A stretch of DNA of 14,840 bases from JBHHZM01 sp046758065 (GTDB taxonomy: Bacteria; Pseudomonadota; Alphaproteobacteria; JAAXGF01), in contig JBHHZM010000076.1 of the NCBI GenBank assembly GCA_046758065.1, positions 1 through 14,840 on the forward strand. Direction: 5' to 3'. Shown piece by piece: positions 7,036 to 13,512 of this stretch (within the stretch, counting starts at the first letter, position 1; the number at the start of each line of letters is the position of its first letter). The position numbers and the translations under genes were made by a program. The notes beneath the pieces were generated by a model. It did not search any database. It saw only the letters and a list, made by a program, of their open reading frames with translations, and was not told where the DNA came from.

Positions 7036-7949
7036 CCGGCGCTCGCAAGCCCGATTTCTTCATCGTCGGAGCACCGAAATGCGGCACCACGGCGCTCAGC
7101 GCTTGGCTGCGCGAACATCCACGCGTTTTCATTTCGCAACCCAAGGAGCCGCATTACTTCGCTTTCGATTTTCCGAGCCGGAGGAATGCGTCCACGCTGG
7201 ACGAATACCTCGGGCTGTTTGCGAATGCGGACGAACGGCACCTCGCGGTCGGCGAGGCGTCGGTCTGGTATCTCTATTCCGACGTGGCGATTCCCGAAAT
7301 CATGCGCTTCAACCCCGCGGCCCGCATCGTTGTCATGGTCCGCAACCCGGTCGAGCTCGTGCCGTCGCTGCACGCCCAATTGCGCTACAGCGCCGACGAG
7401 GACGAGCCGAACCTCGAAACGGCGTGGCGACGACAGGACGAACGCGCGCGGGGGCGGGGTCTGCCGGAATCGCCGCTCGAAGCCGCAATGTACCGCTACC
7501 GCGCCGTCGCCATGCTCGGAGCGCAGATCGAACGCGCCCTTGGCGCGGTTCCGCGCGAACAGCTCAGGATCGTGGTTTTCGACGACCTGGCGGCCGATCC
7601 GCAGGCGGTCTATCGCGATGTGCTGGCGTTCCTCGCGGTGCCGCCGGACGGGCGCGCCGTCTTTCCCAGAGTGAACGAGAGCAAGGTCAACCGTAGCGCG
7701 CGGCTCAAGCGCATCCTTGCCCACCCGCCGCCGCTGGTTCGGGCGATGCGGCTGTTGAGACGCATTCCCGGCGTCCGCCCGGCCTATGTTTCGCTCGTCG
7801 AGCGCATTCAGGGCCTCAATACGCGCAAGGACGAACGGCCGCCGCTCGCACCCGAATTCCGCCGCGAGCTCGCTCAGGCGTTCCGGGACGACGTGGAACG
7901 CCTCGGCGCGATACTCGACCGCGATCTCGGCCATTGGCTGAACCCGTGA
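7032..7949 (+). CDS. PAPS-dependent sulfotransferase (second)
   Basis: A 305-residue sulfotransferase. The PAPS 5'-phosphosulfate loop is FFIVGAPKCGTTAL (9-22, with Lys16, Gly18, Thr19 and Thr20). KEPHYFAFD (38-46) is the conserved motif after the first helix. GEASVWYLYS (74-83) is the substrate-side strand. The 3'-phosphate site is VMVRNPVELVPSLHAQL (101-117, with Arg104 and Ser112). LRIVVFDDLAADP (178-190) is the late family motif. The C-terminal part is rich in Arg and Pro (220-275). ATG at 7032 starts at the usual distance before the PAPS loop but has no ribosome site upstream; it probably depends on translation from the preceding overlap. Its TGA overlaps the GTG of the ABC gene (GTGA). 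It most likely acts on the same glycan as the first enzyme (inferred). Confidence 0.92.
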   Translation: MTGARKPDFFIVGAPKCGTTALSAWLREHPRVFISQPKEPHYFAFDFPSRRNASTLDEYLGLFANADERHLAVGEASVWYLYSDVAIPEIMRFNPAARIVVMVRNPVELVPSLHAQLRYSADEDEPNLETAWRRQDERARGRGLPESPLEAAMYRYRAVAMLGAQIERALGAVPREQLRIVVFDDLAADPQAVYRDVLAFLAVPPDGRAVFPRVNESKVNRSARLKRILAHPPPLVRAMRLLRRIPGVRPAYVSLVERIQGLNTRKDERPPLAPEFRRELAQAFRDDVERLGAILDRDLGHWLNP

Positions 7950-9751
7950 GCGAGCCCGTGCCCCCGGGCTGTTCCGAGCCGAAAGCGCCGCGGCTGTTCG
8001 AATCGCTCGGCACGCTGCGGGTCTATTTCCGCGCGATCGGGACCCACCGGGGACGGGCGCTCTTCACCGTCGTCGTCAACGCCGCCGCGACGATCTTCGA
8101 GGGCGCGGCCCTTGTCGTTCTACTGCCGTTGATCGATCTTGTCATGAACGGCGCCGGCGGTCGGGCGCCGTGGCTCGTCGATATCATTCGCGAACTCCTG
8201 TCGTTTGCCGGCCTCGACCTCACGATTCCCGTGGTGGTTTCCGTGTTCGCCGCCCTCGGCGCGTGTTCGGCGATACTGGTCTTCATCGCCAGCTTCTCGA
8301 TCAATGCGCTCGGAGTGGATTTCCGCGCCGCGCTGCAAGGGCGGATGTTTTCCGTCCTGATGGCGATGGAATGGCCGGCGTTCGCACGTCTCAAGAGCGG
8401 CGCCTTGACCAAGACGGTGCTGTTCGACACCGACGAGGCCGGGCGCGGCATCATCGCGTTCGTCACCGCCGCCGGCATGGCGGCGTCGATCGTCGTCTAC
8501 GGCGTTCTCACCCTCCTGGTGTCGTGGCGCATGACGATCGTCACGGGGCTGTTCGTTGTTGCCGCGATCCCGGTGTATCTCCGCCTGACCCATGGCGGCG
8601 AGCGCTCGGCACGACGCGCGACCGCCGCGGCCGAGACCATGACCGGGCAAGGGACGGACCTGTTGCTCAACGCCAAGCTGCTGTTCAGTCAGGGACGGCG
8701 CGCGACCGCCATCGCCCGGTTCGTTGCCGCCAGCGACGACCTGCGGCGCGCGTCGCTGCGTCGAGAACGCGCGATCGCCGCCGTGCGCCTGACCTTCGAG
8801 TTGGGCGCCGTGCTGTTCATTTCGGCTTTCCTCTTCGTTGCGCTCTGGCTCCAGAACGGTTCGATCGCCACCGCCTTTGTCTTCCTCGTCATTTTCTATC
8901 GGCTTGCGCCGCGCGTGGTAACGTTGCAGACGATGCTGTTTCGGGCGGTGACGTTCGGCGCCTCGCTCGAACGTTGGCAGCAGCGCTACGACGAAGCGAC
9001 CGAGGCCCGGGCGCCGGCAGGAGACGGCATCGAGCCCCGTTTCGACGATGCCATCGAGCTGCGCGACGTCGGCTTTCGTTTCGCCCGCTCGGACGCTCCG
9101 GTGTTGCGGGCGGTGAATCTGCGCGTCGGCGCCCGCGAATGCGTCGGGCTCGTCGGTCCTTCGGGTCACGGCAAGACGACGCTCCTCGATCTGGTGACGG
9201 GCCTTCTTCAGCCGACGGAAGGCGAGATCGTCGTGGACGGAACGCCGCTCGCCGCGCTCGATCTGCGCGCTTGGCAGCAACGCATCGGCGTGGTGTTGCA
9301 GGACAGTCCGATGTTCCATGCCAGCATCGCCGAGAACATCGCCTTCGGCGGCGACGGGATTGATCCCGAGCGACTGCGCCGCGCCGCGCGTCTTGCCGGC
9401 GCGCTCGCCTTTGTCCAGGCGATGCCCGCGGGCTTCGAGACCGTGATCGGCGACCGCGGTGCGCGCCTTTCCGGCGGACAGCGGCAACGCCTGGCCCTGG
9501 CGCGCGCGCTTTACGGTGACCCCTGGCTCGTGATCCTCGACGAGGCGACCAGCGCCCTCGAGGCCGAATCGACGGCTGCCGTCGTCGCTTCGCTGCGCCG
9601 GCTCAAGGGCCGCGTCGCCATGCTGATCGTGAGCCACCAGGAAGAGATACTGGCGCTCGCCGACCGTCTGTACGAGGTCTCCGACGGCAGGCTCGGCGAA
9701 CATGACGCGACGACCGCGACGCCGCCGTCTCCGGATCCGGCGATGTCGTAA
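7946..9751 (+). CDS. ABC exporter, fused membrane and ATPase domains
   Basis: A 601-residue half-transporter of the MsbA/PglK-like type IV exporter class, working as a homodimer in the inner membrane. Hydrophobic segments lie at about 38-66, 94-122, 168-192, 196-213, 284-303 and 306-320, i.e. the expected six. The ATPase domain starts near 370: Walker A GPSGHGKT (404-411), Q-loop Gln452 in VVLQDSPMFHASIAENI, signature LSGGQ (508-512), Walker B VILDEATSALE (529-539) and switch His564. All catalytic residues are intact. GTG at 7946 overlaps the sulfotransferase stop (GTGA) and is preferred; an in-frame TTG at 7934 would add four residues. Neither has a ribosome site. As last gene of the glycan operon it probably flips a lipid-linked or sulfated glycan or glycolipid outwards (inferred). 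Drug or peptide export cannot be excluded from sequence alone. Confidence 0.92.
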   Translation: MSEPVPPGCSEPKAPRLFESLGTLRVYFRAIGTHRGRALFTVVVNAAATIFEGAALVVLLPLIDLVMNGAGGRAPWLVDIIRELLSFAGLDLTIPVVVSVFAALGACSAILVFIASFSINALGVDFRAALQGRMFSVLMAMEWPAFARLKSGALTKTVLFDTDEAGRGIIAFVTAAGMAASIVVYGVLTLLVSWRMTIVTGLFVVAAIPVYLRLTHGGERSARRATAAAETMTGQGTDLLLNAKLLFSQGRRATAIARFVAASDDLRRASLRRERAIAAVRLTFELGAVLFISAFLFVALWLQNGSIATAFVFLVIFYRLAPRVVTLQTMLFRAVTFGASLERWQQRYDEATEARAPAGDGIEPRFDDAIELRDVGFRFARSDAPVLRAVNLRVGARECVGLVGPSGHGKTTLLDLVTGLLQPTEGEIVVDGTPLAALDLRAWQQRIGVVLQDSPMFHASIAENIAFGGDGIDPERLRRAARLAGALAFVQAMPAGFETVIGDRGARLSGGQRQRLALARALYGDPWLVILDEATSALEAESTAAVVASLRRLKGRVAMLIVSHQEEILALADRLYEVSDGRLGEHDATTATPPSPDPAMS

Positions 9752-9763
9752 CCGCGTTTCATT

Positions 9764-9779
9764 CGGCGCGGCTGCGCCG
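9764..9779. terminator. Hairpin between convergent ABC and glpD genes
   Basis: CGGCGC (9764-9769) and GCGCCG (9774-9779) form a perfect six-base G+C stem with a four-base loop, in the 49-base gap between two convergent stop codons. There is no clear T-run on either strand, so a classical intrinsic terminator is not certain. Confidence 0.4.
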
Positions 9780-9800
9780 TCCGTCTACCGGAGATCGGGG

Positions 9801-11324
9801 CTACCGCGCTTCCGCCCGCCGTCCGCTCCGATGCCCCGAAATCCAGTCGTCGAGCTCGGCCGCCGTGCCCGGCGGGACGTGCAAACCCAGCTTGCTGCGG
9901 CGCCACAGCACGTCTTCGGCGGTCATCGCCCATTCCTCGTTCGTCAGGTAATCGACCTCGCGTTCGTAAAGACCGGCGCCGAAGTCATGGCCGAGGTCGG
10001 CGAGCCCGCGGGCATCGCCGAGCACCGTATCGACGCGGCTGCCGTAAGCCCGCGCCAAGCGGAAGGCGAGATCGTCGGGCAGCCACGAGCGGGCGCGCCG
10101 CAGCTCGGCGAGGAACGCCGAGAAATCGGCGCCGGGAAGATCGCCCCCGGGCAGGGGCGCCCGCGCCGTCCATGGTGCGCCGATACCGGGGAGGTGGGGG
10201 CGCAGCGTCTCGAACGCGTGCTCGGCGAGCCGGCGGTAGGTGGTGATCTTGCCGCCGAGGACCGATAGCAGCGGCGCCCCTCCCGGTTGCGCGTCGAGAT
10301 CGAGGACGTAGTCGCGGGTGACCGCCGAAGCGCTCTTCGCGGCGTTGTCGTAAAGCGGGCGTACGCCGGCGTAGGACCAGACGACATCGTCCGGCGTGAC
10401 CGGCTTGGCGAAATAGCGCCCGACCGCGTCGCACAGATATGCCGTTTCCGCCGCGTCGATTTCCGCCTTCGCCGGGTCGCCGTCGAACGCCGCCTCGGTG
10501 GTGCCGATCAGACTGAAGCGGCGCTCGTAGGGGATGACGAATACGATGCGCCGGTCGTTGTTCTGCAGGATGTAGGCGTGAGAGCCTTCGTAAAGCCGCG
10601 GCACGACGATGTGACTTCCCTTGATCAGCTTGAGCCGGGTCTCGCGGTAGCCGTCCAGCGCATCTTGGAGGACGCGGGCGACCCAGGGACCGGCGGCGTT
10701 GACGAGAACGCGCGCCCGCACCGTCGTCTCGCCGCCGCGCGCATCGCGCAGGACCGCGCGCCAGCTCCCGTTGTCACGCGTTGCCGAGACACAGCGCGTG
10801 CGCGTGAGGATCGTGGCGCCGCGTTGGGCGGCGTCGAGCGCGTTGAGCACGACGAGCCGGCTGTCGTCCACCCAGCAGTCCGAATAGACGAACCCTCTGC
10901 CGACACTGGGCTTGAGTGGGTCGCCAAAGGAACCACGGCGCAGATCGACGCCGTGCGAGCCGGGCAGGCGGCGGCGGCCACCGAGGCGATCGTAAAGGAA
11001 CAGTCCGGCGCGGATCATCCACACCGGGCGCAGCGAGCTGTCGTGCGGCAGGACGAAACGGAGCGGGAAGATGATATGCGGCGCGTTTTCGAGCAGCACC
11101 TCGCGTTCGGCGAGCGCCTCCCGCACCAACCGGAACTCGTAAAACTCGAGATAGCGCAGCCCGCCGTGAATCAGCTTGCTGCTCGCCGACGAGGTAGCGG
11201 CGGCGAGATCGTCCTGTTCGCACAGCAAGACCGAACACCCACGACCGGCGGCGTCGCGCGCGATGCCTGCGCCGTTGATGCCGCCGCCGATGACGAGAAG
11301 ATCGACCGTACCGCCGTCGTTCAA
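9801..11324 (-). CDS. glpD: Aerobic glycerol-3-phosphate dehydrogenase, FAD-dependent
   Basis: GlpD oxidises sn-glycerol 3-phosphate to dihydroxyacetone phosphate at the inner membrane and passes electrons to quinone. The 507-residue protein matches the family along its length: FAD loop VIGGGINGAGIARDAAGRG (11-29), the signature ATSSASSKLIHGGLRYLE (43-60), GVRPL with Arg322 (320-324), GGKITTYRRLAE (358-369), and the C-terminal domain ending in DVLWRRSKLGL (471-481). The proposed start is TTG at 11324, because AAGGGG lies nine bases upstream and the protein then begins 12 residues before the FAD loop, close to E. coli GlpD. An ATG at 11378 would add 18 residues but has no ribosome site and non-coding-like codons. 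It is a single-gene unit convergent with the ABC exporter. A link to glycan synthesis is not evident; glycerol or phospholipid catabolism is the expected role. Confidence 0.95.
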   Translation of the reverse strand: MNDGGTVDLLVIGGGINGAGIARDAAGRGCSVLLCEQDDLAAATSSASSKLIHGGLRYLEFYEFRLVREALAEREVLLENAPHIIFPLRFVLPHDSSLRPVWMIRAGLFLYDRLGGRRRLPGSHGVDLRRGSFGDPLKPSVGRGFVYSDCWVDDSRLVVLNALDAAQRGATILTRTRCVSATRDNGSWRAVLRDARGGETTVRARVLVNAAGPWVARVLQDALDGYRETRLKLIKGSHIVVPRLYEGSHAYILQNNDRRIVFVIPYERRFSLIGTTEAAFDGDPAKAEIDAAETAYLCDAVGRYFAKPVTPDDVVWSYAGVRPLYDNAAKSASAVTRDYVLDLDAQPGGAPLLSVLGGKITTYRRLAEHAFETLRPHLPGIGAPWTARAPLPGGDLPGADFSAFLAELRRARSWLPDDLAFRLARAYGSRVDTVLGDARGLADLGHDFGAGLYEREVDYLTNEEWAMTAEDVLWRRSKLGLHVPPGTAAELDDWISGHRSGRRAEAR

Positions 11325-11461
11325 ATCAGATGTCCCCTTCAACCTTCCAACCTCGCCCGGGCTGCGAACCCTCGGCATGCAATGCCGTCATTGCCGTCGA
11401 AGTGTTTCCGACAGTCGCCCCTCGGACAACGCATCGCAGTCCTCGCGCGGCATGCGCGAAA

Positions 11462-11478
11462 ACGGTCGATTCGACCGT
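11462..11478. promoter_or_regulatory. Operator-like dyad at the glpD promoter
   Basis: ACGGTCGA (11462-11469) and TCGACCGT (11471-11478) are perfect 8-base arms around a single T. The dyad sits where transcription from the candidate promoter would start, a standard repressor position. A GlpR/DeoR-type regulator is a reasonable guess, but the sequence does not match the E. coli GlpR site. Confidence 0.45.
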
Positions 11479-11506
11479 AATATGCGGATTTTCGCTCGAC
11501 GGCCAA
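11478..11506 (-). promoter_or_regulatory. Candidate glpD promoter
   Basis: On the minus strand TTGGCC (11506-11501) is followed after 17 bases by ATATTA (11483-11478). This leaves a leader of roughly 145 bases before the TTG start. Both boxes are imperfect; the adjoining perfect dyad raises confidence. Confidence 0.4.
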
Positions 11507-11561
11507 TTGAAATGTTGCCTGCGACCGCGAAGCGGCGCGTTGTCCGCTTATCCGTAGCTCC

Positions 11562-11600
11562 GGCTGCCGATCGGGCGCGCCAAACGCCGGGCCGGCAGCC
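11562..11600. terminator. Long G+C stem downstream of the degenerate receiver/GGDEF gene
   Basis: GGCTGCCG (11562-11569) and CGGCAGCC (11593-11600) are perfect 8-base arms; a shorter GGCG/CGCC stem can form inside the 23-base loop. It lies about 65 bases beyond the stop of the minus-strand regulator and before the glpD promoter. It has no T-run, so termination is only a suggestion. Confidence 0.3.
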
Positions 11601-11666
11601 CGCGCAATGGAAACTCGAGTGGTTGGCCTGAGTGTGCGCCCCGAGTGTGCGGCCCGATCGGCGGCG

Positions 11667-12548
11667 TTATCCGTTCCCGGCGACGCTGTGGGATTTCTCC
11701 ATCCCGCTCTCATAAGGCATGCGCTCGGCCGCGTCGATCAATTCGTCCGGGCCCATCTCGCCGACCGGGTAATTCACGATCGAGATCGCGATCTGCGGGC
11801 GCAGCGCAACATCGTCGATGAACAGGGACATGTTCTCGATCTGAGCGGTAATCTTTTCGGCGACCCGGATACAGCGTTCCCAGAAGGTGTTCTGCAGCGC
11901 CAGGCAGAATTCGTCGTCGGCCATGTGGGCAATGAGGTCGCTGTCGCGAATCGTCCGGTTCAGGGCCTTCGACACCTCGATCATCATCTTCTGTGCCGGA
12001 ACGAGCCCGAGCCTTTCAAGCGTGTCCGTATAGTTCGTGATCCGGAGGAACATCAAGGCGCCGCCGCTCTCGGTACGCCGCGTCTCGGCGAGGATCACGC
12101 GGAAGAGCTGACGGAAGCTGATCTCGTTGACCAGGCCGGTGAGAGAATCGCTGCCCGATTGTTCGCGCAGCTCATCCTCGAGGTTGAGCAGTCGCTTACC
12201 CGCCCTAAGATGGTACCGCAATTCGAGCGCGTTGAAGGGGCGAAGGAGGTAGTCGTCGGCGCCGGCCTCGTATCCGGCCATGATGCTTTCCTTGTCGGAA
12301 GCCGAGGTGTAGACGATGATGTAGGTGTAACGACTACAGTCGAGCGCCCGAATTTCCCGGCACAGCTCCGCGCCCGATATGCCCGTCAGTTCCCAGCCGG
12401 TGATGACGACCCGGAACGGTTCCTTGTGAATTCGCTCGAGCGCGGCGGTCCCCGACGTTTCCACCATAACGCGATGCCCCCACTTCTCCAGTTTGTTGGC
12501 GGCAAGCCGGGCGAAGAGTAGGTCATCGGAAACGAGGAGAATTTTCAT
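11667..12548 (-). CDS. Receiver-GGDEF protein with both active sites degenerate
   Basis: A 293-residue PleD-like protein. The receiver domain (1-118) keeps the acidic pair Asp8-Asp9 and Thr81 in YIIVYTSASD. The phospho-acceptor Asp is replaced by Gly51 in VVITGWELTGISG, and the conserved Lys before Pro by Arg103 in LLRPF. The second domain (about 125-285) begins with DSLTGLVNE (134-142), as GGDEF domains do. The signature loop, however, reads HMADDEF (208-214) instead of GGDEF, losing both glycines needed to hold GTP. Neither phosphorylation nor c-di-GMP synthesis is expected, so it is probably a scaffold or binding protein (inferred). ATG at 12548 has AAGGG about ten bases upstream. A TTAACC motif lies about 45 bases before the start. 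It sits between glpD and the pilus genes, all on separate transcripts as far as can be seen. Confidence 0.88.
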   Translation of the reverse strand: MKILLVSDDLLFARLAANKLEKWGHRVMVETSGTAALERIHKEPFRVVITGWELTGISGAELCREIRALDCSRYTYIIVYTSASDKESIMAGYEAGADDYLLRPFNALELRYHLRAGKRLLNLEDELREQSGSDSLTGLVNEISFRQLFRVILAETRRTESGGALMFLRITNYTDTLERLGLVPAQKMMIEVSKALNRTIRDSDLIAHMADDEFCLALQNTFWERCIRVAEKITAQIENMSLFIDDVALRPQIAISIVNYPVGEMGPDELIDAAERMPYESGMEKSHSVAGNG

Positions 12549-12591
12549 CGGCTGGTGCCCTTCTGAGCGCGCGGAGCGATTCTTCCCCGAT

Positions 12592-12600
12592 ATTGGTTAA
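12592..12600 (-). promoter_or_regulatory. TTAACC motif upstream of the receiver/GGDEF gene
   Basis: On the minus strand TTAACCAAT lies 44 bases before the start codon, preceded by an A/T-rich run. It differs by one base from the TTAACCAT form reported for CtrA sites in several alphaproteobacteria. A single half-site can occur by chance. Confidence 0.25.
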
Positions 12601-12702
12601 AAATTGCTGACCCGCAGGTGGCCGAAATACATTCTCCGAACTTCTGCCATCGACGGATCCAGGGGTCGCCAAAATCTCCGCGCCGGCGCACCGCGCGAGC
12701 CG

Positions 12703-13275
12703 TCACGGGGTGCGGCCGGTGGTGATGCTGACTGTCCCTGCCGCGTTGGCGGCTTTCGCCGTACCGGTCGCCGTGGCGTTGTTGACGCCTGCCACGCCTT
12801 GGGCTGCCCCCGTTGCACCGCCGCCGGCCGACGTGGTTCCGGTCGCCCCGCTCGATGTGCCGCTGCTCGTCGAAGCGCCGGAACTGCCCTGATTCTTGAA
12901 TGTCGCTCCCGGCGTCGGCACCCCGGCACAGCGTGGGTCGCAGCTCAACGTCGCTTCCTGCACGTTGCGGTTGACGGCGATTTCACGGCCGGACTTGGGG
13001 ACGACGACGAGCGGTGAATGGAGGATTTCGTCGCCGTTGCTGTCGAGTACGTAGATATTGGTTTCGCCCGCGCTGCGTCCAAGAACGAAGAGCAGCCTGG
13101 GCGATTCGATCGTCACGTCGGCGATCACCGGATTGGCGACCATGACCACGCTCGCATCGGCGTCGAGGTGCATCAAACGCACCTTGTCGATGGCAATGCT
13201 CATCGGCTCGGCCGCAGTCGCCGGCACCGCGGCGAACATCGCAAGGGAAGCGAGCGTGGCTAGCGGTCTGCGCAT
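12703..13275 (-). CDS. Secreted pilus-assembly protein with CpaC/RcpA-type N-terminal domain
   Basis: A 190-residue exported protein. A signal peptide (MRRPLATLASLAMFAAVPATAA, cut near 20-22) is followed by the domain found at the N-terminus of Tad-pilus secretins: MSIAIDKVRLMHLDADASVVMVANPVIADVTI (25-56), LLFVLGRSAGETNIYVLDSNGDEIL (61-85) and VNRNVQEATLSCDPRC (101-116). The secretin beta-barrel is absent. The protein instead ends in a Ser/Gly/Thr/Ala-rich low-complexity tail (128-190). Cys112 and Cys116 may form a disulfide. The start is ATG 13275, with GGAG seven bases upstream; a GTG at 13335 in frame would bury the signal peptide. It is divergent from the TadD-like lipoprotein gene, so it probably assists Flp pilus or secretin assembly in the periplasm (inferred). 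It is not a full CpaC. Confidence 0.85.
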   Translation of the reverse strand: MRRPLATLASLAMFAAVPATAAEPMSIAIDKVRLMHLDADASVVMVANPVIADVTIESPRLLFVLGRSAGETNIYVLDSNGDEILHSPLVVVPKSGREIAVNRNVQEATLSCDPRCAGVPTPGATFKNQGSSGASTSSGTSSGATGTTSAGGGATGAAQGVAGVNNATATGTAKAANAAGTVSITTGRTP

Positions 13276-13346
13276 CGGTTGGCTCCGGAGCGAAAGTGGG
13301 AAGAAACTCGTGCGAGACACCTGACAAGCGTGCACCGGCCGCTCTC

Positions 13347-13367
13347 GCTAACGGGAAGCGGGTTAGC
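13347..13367. promoter_or_regulatory. Inverted repeat between the divergent pilus genes
   Basis: GCTAAC (13347-13352) and GTTAGC (13362-13367) are perfect six-base arms nine bases apart, nested within CTGAC (13321-13325) and GTCAG (13375-13379). It lies 70 to 100 bases before the minus-strand pilus gene. It is possibly an operator; the role is unknown. Confidence 0.3.
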
Positions 13368-13394
13368 CAACTCGGTCAGTCCGACAGGCAAGGA

Positions 13395-13409
13395 TTAACC
13401 ATATCATAA
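13395..13409. promoter_or_regulatory. CtrA-like motif between the divergent pilus genes
   Basis: TTAA (13395-13398), seven bases, then ATAA (13406-13409) gives TTAACCATATCATAA, one base from the CtrA consensus TTAA-N7-TTAA and containing TTAACCAT exactly. It is roughly midway between the two pilus starts. CtrA is known to control pilus and motility genes in alphaproteobacteria; its action here is inferred. A short hairpin AAGG-AAA-CCTT follows at about 13474-13484. Confidence 0.45.
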
Positions 13410-13512
13410 CGACTATTCGGCCACACTGCCCATGAGGTTCCGGCGCTTGGCCAATTATAGGCTATGCCGGGTTAAGGAAACCTTGCCCGCCACAATCCCG
13501 TAGGCAGTATTC

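Larger units (their letters stand above)
11325..11666. other. Intergenic region upstream of glpD
   Basis: These 342 bases lie between glpD and the preceding minus-strand regulator gene. They hold a candidate glpD promoter with a dyad and a long stem (listed separately), plus two 9-base direct copies of GAGTGTGCG at 11630-11638 and 11643-11651. No convincing coding frame or RNA gene was found. Confidence 0.5.

Noticed and set aside
8120..9703. Long minus-strand frame opposite the ABC gene
   Set aside because: Composition is that of a G+C-rich antisense shadow, and the plus strand has all ABC motifs. The same holds for the long frames opposite the other genes (e.g. 844-2310, 2006-3301, 5020-6198, 6867-7934, 10287-11480, 11607-12521).
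13276..13335. Extended GTG start for the pilus-assembly protein
   Set aside because: It would place 20 residues before a clear signal peptide, whereas the ATG at 13275 has a good ribosome site.
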